A DNA stretch of 64,000 nt, taken from positions 21,235,351-21,299,350 of the forward strand of contig CM025856.1 in assembly GCA_003952965.2 (NCBI GenBank). The letters are read 5' to 3'. Below the pieces are notes generated by a model. That model was not told the origin of the DNA, did no database searches, and saw only the letters and a program-made list of their open reading frames with translations. Shown in pieces: positions 48,301-64,000 of this stretch (position 1 is its first letter; each line of letters opens with the position of its first letter). The translations under genes were made by a program, and so were the position numbers. The DNA comes from Morella rubra. Taxonomy: Eukaryota > Streptophyta > Magnoliopsida > Fagales > Myricaceae.

Positions 48301-50021
48301 GAAATAGAGAAGAAAAGGGGAAGCAGGGGATGTTACCTTAGCAACAACAAGTAATCCGCTAGTGCCTTTATCCAATCTGTGCACAATCCCTGGGCGAATA
48401 GATGACCCACTCATGCTGGAATATAACCCCTCATTAGGACTATCATCAGTAGAAAAGCTACTGAACTCATCGTCAGAAAGCACTTCCGCATTCGAAAATG
48501 CAACTGGAAGACTGCAATGATGAAGAATGCCATTTACAAGAGTGCCAGTAGCATTTCCAGGTGCTGGATGAACAACCTACATCAAAACAAGAAGACCATT
48601 TTGAGTGTCAAGATGAAATTGACATTGATGATTTCTGAAGTTTCATCCAGGAATGCTCCATATATATGTACAAGGACATACAAATTTTTTGGCTCAGTCA
48701 CAAATGCTCCATTTGGTCGTAGGGGATGAAGGAAAAAGAAAATTAAAACTTCACAAATATTTTGAGTAACATTTACAAAGTGATTCATGAATATCATGGC
48801 CAGCATCTGCTGCTAGCATTATTCATGCTCCAGCTCAGTGGTACTTAATCCTTTCCGTATCCTCTTTGCAATCAAACACTGCAATTTGTTATAAAGTAAC
48901 CAGCACTAGTTGCTACAATATGACCAGCATTGAGTTGCTACAAAATCCCAAGTTCTACCATTAGACGTACAACAACTTGATACTAGTTAGACATGACTAT
49001 CAAGGCCCAAGTAGAAAAAAGAAGAAGAAGAGAATTGAGATCTTTACCATGTGTGCAGGTTTGTTGACGACTAGTACATGATCATCTTCATAGACTATAT
49101 TCAGAGGTATGTTCTCTGGCTCAGCCCTTAAGGGTTGCAACTCTGAAATAGTACAATACACCTTATCTCCAGCTTTTACATTGTGAGAAACCTGGCATGC
49201 ATCGAAACAGAAGTTGAGCAGAATTTCTTCACCGGAATCAGGAAAAATTTGAAATGCATCGAACAGAGGAAAAACTCCAGCAAATCATGATGAGTTAAGA
49301 ATATACTAGCCACATATCTTAGCCATAATTAAGAAATTTTCTACAAGGCATTTCAGGTTGAAAAGTTCAAATAAACGTTTCCAATAGGAAAGTTCAACTA
49401 TCAAAATTTGGAAAACGGAACCATGGCAAGGAGCTTATAGGGACCAAAAAACCATCGCAAGGAAATCTAGAATCAGCAGACAGGACCGTACCATATCTGA
49501 TGGCTTAGTTGGAAGATTTAAATTCTTCAACTGTAGCACGGGTTCCACTAGACGCAACTGTTCTTCGTTCTTAGTAGTATTATTTTAAAGTTTCATTACA
49601 CTAAGAGCGAGAGTCCATATCTGCACGGTTGAGAGAAAAATAGCACAGAAATTCGAATCACCTTATCCACGACGCGGCCATTGACGCTGACGAGGCCGGA
49701 ACGAATACTTGACTGGACGCGAACCCGACTGATGCCGCTAATGCGAGAAGATATCCACGAATCCAGCCTCAGCTTACCTGAATCGATACACACGGTCTCC
49801 TCCAAACGTACACCGCCATAATTGGCTGTGCGTCCGACCAGGACTTCTTGATCCTCATCGGAGTTTGTAGAACCCGAACTGAAACTGGATGTGAAGAAAG
49901 TTCTCGAAGACCTACGAGGAGTTCTAAGGCATCTAGGGGAGAAGGAGAAGAAAGAAGGTGAGGCTTGAAACACAAATGATTTCGCCGAGGAAGATGAGCA
50001 GCAAGAGTAGAGGGAGAGCAT
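45336..50021 (-). CDS. RNA pseudouridine synthase 2-like, organellar (RluD family)
   Basis: Isomerises uridine to pseudouridine in RNA, probably in chloroplasts. Exons are 50021-49662, 49191-49048, 48576-48337, 48179-47977, 47126-47048, 45712-45537 and 45453-45336. They join into 439 residues with intact frame and a TAA stop. Residues 1-60 are Ser/Phe/Arg-rich, like a chloroplast transit peptide. An S4 RNA-binding domain lies at about 82-120 ([11 protein letters not shown]...VNGRVVDK). The RluA/RluD catalytic motif [15 protein letters not shown] is at 234-248, with Asp237 as the expected nucleophile. Later conserved pieces are [19 protein letters not shown] and [10 protein letters not shown] Ser/Asp-rich insert (about 195-225) precedes the catalytic motif. 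Synteny points to Arabidopsis At1g76050. The target uridine is unknown. Confidence 0.95.
45713..47047. other. Intron 5 of the pseudouridine synthase
   Basis: 1.3 kb intron inside the conserved GRTHQ/IRAHAK segment. No nested gene or repeat was recognised. Confidence 0.5.
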
Positions 50022-50765
50022 CGTCTTCTGTTACGGTTATTGCTTTCTTTCGGATAAATTAGGGAGGGAGGGAAAGATGGCTCAGGGAAGGGAAGGGAAC
50101 CACAACGACGACGTTCGAGGTGCCACTACGACTTCTTCGTTCTGAGGCCGTTTCTTTTATTCTTTTGTTTTGTTTTTGTTTTTATCACATGTACAAAAAT
50201 GTCCTATTTATATTATTTGTACAAAGTTTCCCTCTAATAGTGGGTATTTTGGCTCAGTTGGATCCCACTGTTTTGCAATTTGATTGTTGGTTATTCTCGT
50301 TGATAATGTGGAGTTTTAGTAACTATGTATTATATTGGATTAACTTTTCATATCTCGTCTTTGATTTATTTATTATATTTCATTTAGTCATGTGATGCGA
50401 TTTTGAAGATTTATCTTATGTGAGATATATATATATATATATATGTGGATAAATTTTGATAATTTAAAAATTCAGTTACTTCGATAGTATAGACATTCAA
50501 AATGACATCGAACTAAGCCGAAAAGCAAATTATTTCTCAAAAGAAAAATAATCCAGTGTTCCGAGGGAGTACAGGGTTATAACCCATTTAGAGACCATTA
50601 CGATTAGTACACTTGCAACGCCTCTAGTGTAACCGAGTTTATTGACATGGGTGGGTATAGGTACCGATTCAGCAGGCGAGACGGTGATCTTACGGCGGAA
50701 GGCAAGCCAGGCAGAGCTCTGAGGGTTTTTATTTGTGTACATGATACAAGCGACTTGACTTTATC
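50022..50765. other. Spacer between CDPK 3' end and pseudouridine synthase 5' end
   Basis: 744 bp. It carries the pseudouridine synthase promoter and the CDPK 3' region. The plus-strand frame at 50120-50395 is Phe/Leu-rich, AT-driven and not supported as a gene. Confidence 0.5.
50425..50444. repeat. (TA)n microsatellite
   Basis: About 10 AT units between the divergent 3' and 5' ends of the CDPK and pseudouridine synthase genes. Confidence 0.9.

Positions 50766-55422
<4,657 letters not shown>

Positions 55423-55451
<29 letters not shown>
55423..55451 (-). repeat. Poly-C (29 nt) ending one base before the CDPK start codon
   Basis: Twenty-nine uninterrupted G on the plus strand, read as C in the CDPK leader, ending at 55423. 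The ATG begins at 55421, with one A between them. Tract length in an assembly is often unreliable, so the true number may differ. Confidence 0.85.
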
Positions 55452-55585
55452 AAGAGAAAGGGAGAGAGGGGGAGAGAGTTTCAGGTGGTACTTTTAGAGG
55501 AATTTTGGCTGATGGGTTTCTTTCTGCTGTAGTTGGAAGAGCATATTTGAAAATCGTAAAGGAGCTTGTTTGCTTGCCACCAGCC

Positions 55586-55589
55586 TCTG

Positions 55590-55620
<31 letters not shown>

Positions 55621-55624
55621 TATC
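55586..55624. repeat. (TA)n microsatellite upstream of CDPK
   Basis: Two abutting TA runs about 165-200 bp before the CDPK ATG. They could double as a TATA region for the minus-strand gene, but this is only positional. Confidence 0.85.
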
Positions 55625-57446
55625 TTTCTTTCTATTTGTGCCTTGCTTTTGCCTCGTAGATGGTCCTCGGCATTATTCTTCTACGCTTTTTGCTCAGGTA
55701 AGCATTTCCTAGAGAGAGGGAGAGGGGAGGTAAGTGCTTGGTTTCGGTTTTGGTATCTACTTAACGCGCTTTGTATGACGGTTTTGCTTGATTTTTTTGG
55801 CCACTAGGATTTAAGTTCACGCAAACGCAGAAACATTTCGAAGAAAAATAAAAACGACAAAAGTTCCCAAGGAGTCGTAACAGCGTTGCGTCGTGGATAC
55901 GTTGATCTAAGCACAGGGCCGAACATGGGAGCCCAATGTACGGTCCTTATGATTTCGGACCGGTGTATAATCCCCAGATAGTTATTGGTCCACAAGGAAA
56001 GGGCCACGAGTCACGACAGTACAGAATGGTAGGGTAGAGAAATTAAGCTGCAGCCTTCGAGAATCGAGAGACACGGACTTGCACGCACATATTGCTCTCT
56101 TTTTGAACGTCCATTTTGGTACCCTTACTAGTAGACCCGGAATTCAGCTTCCACCAATCACAAGATCACAACTTTCCTATACGTAAAATGCACGTTTCGC
56201 CCGCTGCTGAGTGGAGAACGAATACGTGCATCGGAGTGCACATGGCCAAAATCAAACACTTGGTGGGTTGAAAGAGAAGGAAAGTTTTTTACACACTTGG
56301 TTGTTAAAAGGAAAAAGTATTCTACCTCAGCCTCACCTCCCGCCGCCACCGGCGTCTCTCATTTTTCTTTGTTTTGACTGATACTCAAATGGAAGAATGA
56401 ATGCAAAGCAAAATTTTTTTTTTTCTAAGCAATGAATGCAAAGCAAATTGTTTACATTTCACCGTGACCATCGAATAAGAAAGACTTTTATGAACAGACA
56501 AAAACAAAAGAAGGAAGAAAGGAAGACTTTTGTGGCTGGGGGTCAGGAACAGGATGAAGGAGTTCAGAATCTCAAAATTCGACGTTGGCCCCATTCAGAC
56601 ATTCCAAGATTGTCCAGATCAATCGTCGTCATTCGTTCGCTAGTCATTTCAGTCTTTGTAGTTGAATCTGGTGAAATAGTTGAAATCTTATCGCTCTGTA
56701 GTTTTACACCACCTCCAAACTTGTGAGTGGAATGCTCGTTGGAGAACGATAAAGATATTGGTTTGCATTTATAATTTTTTTTAAAAAAATTCTAGTGGTG
56801 TTGTAAAAGTTGAGATAGTCTTTAACGGGAGAAAATATAAAAACTCCCACCAACTTCTAGAGTTATGATACAATCTCAAACGTGGTGACTTAGGGTAATT
56901 AATTTTTTTTATTTTTTTTGATAAAAAAATAATTTAATAAGAAAATAGAGATCATTTTTAAAATTTTATTTATTATCTTTTTAAAATTTTGAAACTAAAA
57001 TATAAAATTGTTATTTGGTGTGAAATCGAAAAGATTAAAAATTTCTAAACAAAAAATTTATATTTGCATCTAAAAATTCTTAAAAACTTGAAAATTTAAA
57101 AATTTTGGTTTGCAAAATAAAAAACAAAGATGAAAATCATTTACCCGAAAAAAAGAAAGAAAAGAAAAGTAAACCAAAACACAAGTTCTCACAAGGGTCT
57201 TTTCAGCTAAAGCTTATATGGGTTTTAAAATAAAAGAATCTTCACGTCACAACAACAGCAATTGGGCAGACATGTTCTAGGTACCGCATTATAGGACCAA
57301 AAAACCTCTCGAGACATTTGAGCGTTCTGGTAAGAGTCTTGTGGCCCAGATAAGGTTGAGATGAATTGACAGGGCAACATGTGCTGGTCGCAGTGAACAC
57401 CAGAAAGAAATAAACAACGGGCAAGCAAGCGAGCGTGCTTCATGGA
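55625..57446. other. Spacer between V-ATPase B and CDPK genes
   Basis: 1.8 kb with the CDPK promoter and the 3' region of the V-ATPase gene. AT-rich at 56760-57120. No gene supported. Confidence 0.5.
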
Positions 57447-60400
57447 TCAGTTTGTTGCGTCACGGCTGTAGTATTGATCTAGAGTTTTTGCAGGTATACG
57501 GTGAAGAAGCTCACGAGGGAAGATACGAAGCAGCGCCCATGCCAAATCAAGTGACTGGAATATGTTGCGAGTGTCATACGCCCCTTGAGCCACAAATTTT
57601 CGCTCAAATTTGTCCAAGAACTCGAGATAAAGCTGAAATTCCATTGAAAGAGAGAATATAAACACACTGCTAACATTGAGCTTCAATATTTTGATGAGTA
57701 TTAGGCTTCAAATAAGTGCATAAAGAAGAATAATCCCTATTAGATATTGTTGCAAGAGAAGGGCTTCAGACACCATATATACATGCATGTAACCCACACA
57801 CAGAGAGAGAGAGAGAGAGACCAGATCCTCAGAAGAAAGTGCTTCTTCTCCAACTACAGCTTTCATCGCCTGGACATCCTTTCCTATCGCATAATTTGCA
57901 TAAAGCTGGAAACGGGAAGAACAACAGAATTGGTTCAGAGGGGCTGTAGAGAGTGTGAAAGGAAACTTAAGCCACTTAAAAAGAGTTATACCTGGTTGGA
58001 GACATCGGCATGGTCTCGACGAGTCATTCCCTCGCCAATAGCGCTCTGCAAACGGAAAAAGAGGTATTACCTACATTCTCATACAACAAAATCTCCAGAT
58101 ATGTACATCTTTGGGTATGTGTCAACGCGTAAGCTAAGACCCTCTATATGAAAGCCGTACCTTCATCAGTCGAGATAGCGATGGAAGTACATTAATAGGT
58201 GGATATATCTGTTAACATGAAGAAAAAAGGAAGACAAAAATAAAAAAACAAAATGAATTTAACCTCATAAATATTTAGCTAGCATTTCTTTGCTCACAAC
58301 GCAACCATTATAATATAGAGAAATTATCAAACTCAGGATACACAAGCAAAATATCAACGGATACTGCTCAATTGTCCAGAACGACAGAGGTTATTGACCA
58401 CACAATCAAAAGTCCAGCAACAAATTCATCATTTATACAAGAGCCCACGACCAGTAAATAGAAAGTGCATCATTTCCTCATTTCTGCTTCACAACACCGC
58501 AATTTATATCCCTTATTTTGAGTCCATATCTGTCCTCCGTGCATGATGTTGCATTCATTTATGTTTGACAAAATAAAAAGTGACATGCTGTCAGATTTGC
58601 AAGTCTTCTAGACGATATGACAGGTGATAATTATAGACAGCAAGCAATGCATTACAAGAGATATCAAGAAGTTCCACGAAGGTATGGGCACAGTTCATTC
58701 CAAATGGTGGATGGTCAGTAATTACTATGAATGAGAAACAAAAATGAAGATTGCTTTCCAGTATCTGTAAATCTCCAACCAACCTGTCGATTGTGGAGTT
58801 GCCTGTCAATGTATATCTGCCCCTCTGTGATATAACCCGTGAGATCTGGAGTAGGGTGAGTAATGTCTGGTGGATAGAACAAAAAAAAATACAGAAAACG
58901 TCTGATATGGTAACAAGAATAAATGACAAACTAGGAAAAGTGTCAATGGCATGCAAGTGTAACAATTACCATCATTAGGCATAGTTAGAATAGGAATTTG
59001 AGTGATGGATCCCTTTCTTCCTTCAATACGCCCAGCACGCTCATAAATTGTTGCCAGATCAGTATACATATAGCCAGGGTATCCTCGCCTTCCAGGCACT
59101 TCCTCCCGAGCTGCAGATACCTGCAGATATGTGACAATTGTGAACAAACAACCCATGAGAATTTGTAGGTCTGACTGAAGCCTGATAGGGTACTTGTCTG
59201 AAAATTTAATCAATATCTTTTTCTCTTCTTTTTTTTGTTCAATTGGTGAATCATGCAACCACACCAGATTGAACAATTGACCCCACCCTTCACAAAGGGA
59301 GAACAGTTGGGATAAAGTCTGAGGATCAGTGACATGACTTGCAAGCCAATATCAACCTCTCAATGATCTTAAACCATGGAAAATCACCAAGATAAAAATC
59401 TCAGATTAAGGCTACCAGCTTTTTTTACAGGAAAATATGATCAAAATGCAAGTTATAGCCCCTACCAACTCAAAAAATTGCGAAACCTTATTACCTCACG
59501 AAGAGCATCTGCATAAGAACTCATATCTGTCAATATTACTAGAACATGCTTCCCACATTCATAAGCCAGATATTCTGCAGTTGTAAGGGCAATTCGAGGT
59601 GTGATTATGCGTTCAATAGTGGGATCATTGGCCTGCACAAAGTGCAAATACCCTGTCATCATATCAAAAGGTCTGAAGGAAAATAACAAGCGCCATTAGA
59701 AAGATCATATTATATAAATGAAGTTTACCAGGTTTAGGAAAAGAGTCACTCTTTCCATTGATCCATTTTCCTCAAAATCTCGTTTGAAGAATTGGGCGGT
59801 CTCCATATTCACACCCATAGCCGCAAACACAATGGCAAAATTGTCCTCTTCCCCATCCTACAAATTAAGTAATTGTATTACAGGATTATCATATAATTAG
59901 CACTTAAATGAGATTTGGAGTAAATCTGGAGGAAAAATATAAGAGAAATGAGCAGATAACTAACATGTTAAATACCTGGAAAAAAATCCAAAGAAACAGT
60001 GTAATTACTTTACGCATTGTGGAGTTCAAGAGGTTCAAAAAAGAGAAAATCTTGGTAAAATCATAGAAAGAAGCAATAGGAACAAAAATAATAATAACAA
60101 TCATGTGGTTAGGCACAATATACCTCAATTGGATTTTTGGGCTTTTCCAACCGCTTTACAAGACCAGCCTGCCGACATATCTGAGCCGCTATTTCATTAT
60201 GAGGAAGACCAGCAGCAGAAAAAAGAGGAATCTTCTGTCCACGAGCAATGGAGTTCATCACATCAATTGTGGAAATTCCTGTCTGTATCATCTCTTCAGG
60301 ATAGGTCCTTTCGCTAGGGTTGATAGAACTTCCTGAGAAAGACCATCAACATCCATAAAGTACACTGACGTAGAAATGGTACTATTACTTGGTGATTCAA

Positions 60401-62825
60401 AAATGATGATCCAATATCACGACCCACCTGAAATATCCAGATATGCCTCAGGCAAAATTGGAGGGCCATTATCAATGGGCTTTCCAGAACCATTAAATAT
60501 GCGCCCAAGCATATCCAGTGAGACAGGTGTTTTCAGAACCTGCATGACAAGCATTTTGTGGTTAGTAAATAGTAGCAAGACCAGAGATGATAAAACCAGA
60601 TAAGTCACTAACAGTGAAAGAAGTTGACATACAAATATGCAAGACAACCTAGCGTTTTCACGCTAATGTTGTCCACATATTCATAAATGAATTCTATCCT
60701 CATGAAGAAACCTACAGACAAACACAGAGGCCAAGGATGATAAAACGGATACTTGTTTGTGCATGTATTGCACATATATTATGTACAATCTCACAGGCTA
60801 GTTCACCATAGGCAGGGCCAATAGTCCTTCCTTGAATATGAGATCATGCCAGTAATGTCTTCATCACCTCTTGAAATAATAGGGCTCTCTGGTTGAGAAT
60901 AGTCCATGGTAGTACATGGAAACGTGAAATAAACTTATTTGGAAACCAAATTATAAAGGAGCCAAAAAAAAAAATTAGGGATATCATTTCTTCTTCCCTC
61001 CACATTCTACTTTCCATTCTAAAAATCTCAGTGATTTGACATGAGATTAATGTAAAACTCATCACCAGACTTTCGTGCTCTGCGCTGAAAGTCAAAGAGT
61101 CTGATTAACTTATTTTGATCGTAAAAAAAGAAAACATGTTTCTTAATTTGATAAAATAAGCTCCTCTTATAGTCCAGCAACCAAAAAAAGATCATTGGGA
61201 AACTAAATCTGAAGGATCAGAAGCTTTTGTTTGTGATCACAAGCACAGTATATAACTAATTGCAGCCTCATTTGGAAAGCTCAACTCATTGCTCTAATTA
61301 TTCTTGCATTGGAAACATTCTTAATAAACCACCATCCTCAAGATTCACCAGCCTACTTCTGCAACAAGTCCAACGAAATATGGAATTCAATAATCTATAC
61401 AAAACACCGGAAGAAAGGTGATTCACTACCTCTCCAGTAAATTGCACAGTTGTGTACTTGTTGTCAATTCCTGATGTTCCTTCAAAAACCTGGCAAAAGA
61501 AATTACACCAGATGGGAAACACAAATAAGGGAATAATGACTTTATGTTTACTGAATAGGGCTGAAGTACAATATAGCACTGTCCAGAAATCAATGAACCA
61601 AAACAAAAATTCACAACAATATAAAAACTCAGAGGAGAAGAAGACTTGAGATCACAGAGTAAAGACCACAGATAAAAGTGTTCCTTTAGCCTCAATTGTC
61701 AATCTTTTGCCTGCTGAAAAATTAAAATCCTACACCTACTGGAAACTGTCACAAAATTTATGTCACTGAAGGTTGATGACGATTGCAGTACACAAAACAA
61801 CATGCTTATGAATCTTATGATGTATTTTGACCTATATTTAGCCAAACGACCCCATCATTAACCAAAACGGATACCACAATTATCTAGCATTCTATAGCAA
61901 TGTGTCAATGGCAAGACCATCCTTATAAGAAAGCCACTTCAACACGCCCAATCGTTTAGAATCTTAACAACCCAGCCAATGTTGTGCGGATGTAATTGCT
62001 CCAAAATGTGAGTTCATGAGAGGGTAACCTCACCAAATAACAAGAAAAAATAAAGCTCTTGTTAAATTAAATGCGAGGAAGAGAAGCTTCAAAAGCTTAC
62101 AGACGCTTCAGAATCAAGTAATCAACTAGAAGCTGAACTTGACCTTTTCAGGCTAATATTAATAGAACTTGAAAAAAATAAAAGGACAAGCTATGCTGCT
62201 ATAGACATTTCTTCCTTATGCTTCTGTTTGTTTAAGGTAGTGAAAACCCCCTGTTATCAGTTGTTCATCAAATAGCAACTTCACATCCTATGCTATGATT
62301 TTAAAAACTGATTGCTTACACCATCACACTGCCATAGACACATATGAAGAGTTTAAACAGCAAACCTGCACAACAGCTTTCTCTCCATCTACTTCGAGAA
62401 CTTGACCACGTCTGGTAGTACCATCTCCTAGGCGGATATTGACAATCTCCTGATATTTTGGGCCCTGAAACATTTACGAAGTTCTGAATCAATGTGGATG
62501 CGAATCAGATCAAGGTTGAGAAAAGAAAATCAAAATCAAAACGCAACAGAAAAGAAATAAACTCACCTTGACTTTGTCCAGAATAACCAGTGGCCCCGCA
62601 ACACCAGAGACGGTTCTATACTCTGCCAATTAAACTATCGATAAGTTTTGAGCACGGAAAATTCAAACTAGAGATAGTGCAGATACTATAAGTAAATGAA
62701 GCTAAGTCCAAGCCTTTACGCCTTGCATATATTATGGAACTTTTTGCCTATTTAAAGCACAAGAAGCACTCACCCATCCCGATCTCCAGAGTTCCCTCGT
62801 CCAAGACATTGCCATTTGTTGCCAT
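57447..62825 (-). CDS. VHA-B: V-type proton ATPase subunit B
   Basis: Non-catalytic nucleotide-binding subunit of the V1 hexamer that drives vacuolar and endomembrane proton pumping. Fourteen exons: 62825-62774, 62622-62567, 62464-62366, 61489-61430, 60539-60428, 60332-60124, 59857-59729, 59632-59495, 59120-58970, 58866-58784, 58208-58161, 58045-57992, 57905-57822 and 57632-57447. They join to 486 residues, the typical plant length, with no stop. Recognisable parts are [16 protein letters not shown] near the start, [20 protein letters not shown], the alpha/beta signature [10 protein letters not shown] (about 366-375) and the C-terminal [11 protein letters not shown]. The start [17 protein letters not shown] matches the family. 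Most junctions are canonical; the intron 13 donor reads GTCTCT and merges with a microsatellite. By position it equals Arabidopsis VAB1/VAB3 (At1g76030/At1g20260). Confidence 0.97.
57802..57821. repeat. (GA)n tract forming the V-ATPase intron 13 donor
   Basis: About nine GA units on the plus strand. On the coding strand the exon ends GATCTG and the intron begins GTCTCTCTCTC, so the repeat starts at the donor itself. Confidence 0.85.
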
Positions 62826-63104
62826 TTCCTTCGTGAAAGAGTCTCTGAGATTTCATGAGAAAACCCAACATTACTACATGTCACTCCCCAAATATGAGAT
62901 GAGTTCGTTATCATATTGTAGGCTAAGATTGAGAGGAAAAGATTAATCCTTTTCTTTTGCTCATTTCCCAATAACCAAACAGTTTTCTCGGTCACCAAAC
63001 TGTGGAAGAAAATGAACTTACAAGAGAATTTGAAGATCTTGTTCGAATCGAATTGATCAGAGGTTAGCCAACCGAAAATACATCTTGAATGATTCCATAT
63101 AGGA

Positions 63105-63112
63105 TATTTATA
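63105..63112 (-). promoter_or_regulatory. Possible TATA box of the V-ATPase B gene
   Basis: TATAAATA on the minus strand, about 280 bp before the ATG. This would imply a leader of roughly 240-250 nt. Positional evidence only. Confidence 0.35.
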
Positions 63113-63831
63113 CACAAGACGATAAATAATTTATGAGTTCACGAATATCGTGGAGATATCTGATAGGCAAGGCACGTACTAGTAGGGCCAGCACCGAAAC
63201 GACAGAGATTTTATATCAGATATATAAGCTAATATATAAAAATACCAATAATTGATTGTCCGTATTTAGTCCGGTAAATATGAGTAACAATCATAATTAA
63301 CTCTTAATTTTTAAAATGATGATTTAAAATTCTTAATTTTTGAAATTTATTAATTTATTTAGTTTAAATTAAGTGTTAAGTTCAAGAAAAAATTATGCAA
63401 AATGATCGAAATGCTCTTTCAAGACTAAATTTAAAAATAATTAATTAATTAATTAAAAATAAATAAATTCTTAAAATATAATTTTATTTAATTTTAATAA
63501 TTTTATCTTGGAGGGATATTTATACATTCGGATTTTGAGCTTGGAATACAAAAATTTGATATCAAACTGGATTGACTTCACTAGATTAAGAGCAAATTTT
63601 GGGTATCTCACATCAACAATCATATATAATGTTAGAAAATTTAAAACTCAACATGAAAATATAAAAGCTCATATTCCTTTTTTCATATCTTTTATTTTTA
63701 ATACTAAGAGAAATTATTGTTCTCACAGGAGAAGAAGCAAAAAAAAAATGAGGACCTTTATTGGACAGCTCATCAGTGGCCACAGACATACTTACCATAT
63801 CTCCGGGAAATTGGAACCAATTTCCTTTACT
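63113..63831. other. AT-rich region upstream of V-ATPase B
   Basis: Very AT-rich (for example 63290-63520), with no gene or defined repeat seen. Confidence 0.5.
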
Positions 63832-63840
63832 TTTATTTTT

Positions 63841-64000
63841 GGGGAAAATACACTTTTCACCCACAAACTACCGGGTAGTGACACATTGCACCCCAAACTA
63901 CCATCTTTAAGACATTGCACCCTCAAACTACCAATGTTATACATTTTGCACCCTAAACTATCCACTTTGACACATTACACCCTCCAACTACTAATATTAA
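63841..64000. mobile_element. MITE terminus cut by the window edge
   Basis: It starts GGGGAAAATACACTTTTCAC. This is followed by at least four subterminal units of about 30-32 bp of the form CACATTGCACCC-CAAACTACCA. The end sequence resembles the element at 10704. The other end and any target duplication are outside the window. Confidence 0.6.

Overview
The window is nuclear DNA from a flowering plant, almost certainly a eudicot. Genes have many short GT-AG introns in AT-rich introns and spacers. They encode plant-specific proteins: a SMT2-type sterol methyltransferase, chloroplast CDSP32, a CDPK, a P-class PPR protein and a plant prolyl 4-hydroxylase. GA/TA microsatellites and MITE-type transposons are frequent. 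The species cannot be fixed from the sequence.

Layout. 1-8.8 kb: minus-strand MFS transporter gene of the HIAT/tetracycline-transporter-like family. Seven exons are visible, the 3' end is cut by the window edge, and there is a second, tandem first exon upstream. 8.8-13.4 kb: spacer with a MITE. 13.5-14.5 kb: intronless SMT2. 14.6-19.8 kb: repeat-rich spacer with a hAT relic, a decayed minisatellite and an intact-ended hAT MITE. 19.9-20.8 kb: CDSP32. 22.7-23.5 kb: syringolide-induced 14-1-1-like protein. 23.5-28.8 kb: spacer with several MITEs. 29.8-30.9 kb: LYRM2-like LYR protein. 32.0-33.6 kb: PPR gene (minus). 33.7-34.9 kb: hAT relic in the PPR promoter. 38.3-38.8 kb: second LYR protein. 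40.7-43.7 kb: prolyl 4-hydroxylase, 7 exons. 45.3-50.0 kb: organellar pseudouridine synthase, 7 exons (minus). 50.8-55.4 kb: CDPK, 8 exons (minus). 57.4-62.8 kb: V-ATPase subunit B, 14 exons (minus). A MITE terminus runs off the right edge.

Exon models for the multi-exon genes were built by hand from splice sites and reading-frame closure. Each complete model closes exactly: P4H 286 aa, pseudouridine synthase 439 aa, CDPK 521 aa, V-ATPase B 486 aa.

The genes are not an operon or cluster with a common task; they are ordinary housekeeping and stress genes. From memory, their order resembles a merger of the Arabidopsis blocks At1g20260-At1g20330 and At1g76030-At1g76090. That would make this a conserved ancestral block whose two Arabidopsis copies lost genes in complementary fashion.

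I found no convincing new biological system. The most unusual items are: shrunken, deletion-riddled copies of two MFS exons inside an intron; two intact alternative MFS first exons; a 29-nt poly-C directly before the CDPK start codon; a CT microsatellite that forms a V-ATPase splice donor; and several transposons with readable target-site duplications, some in gene promoters.
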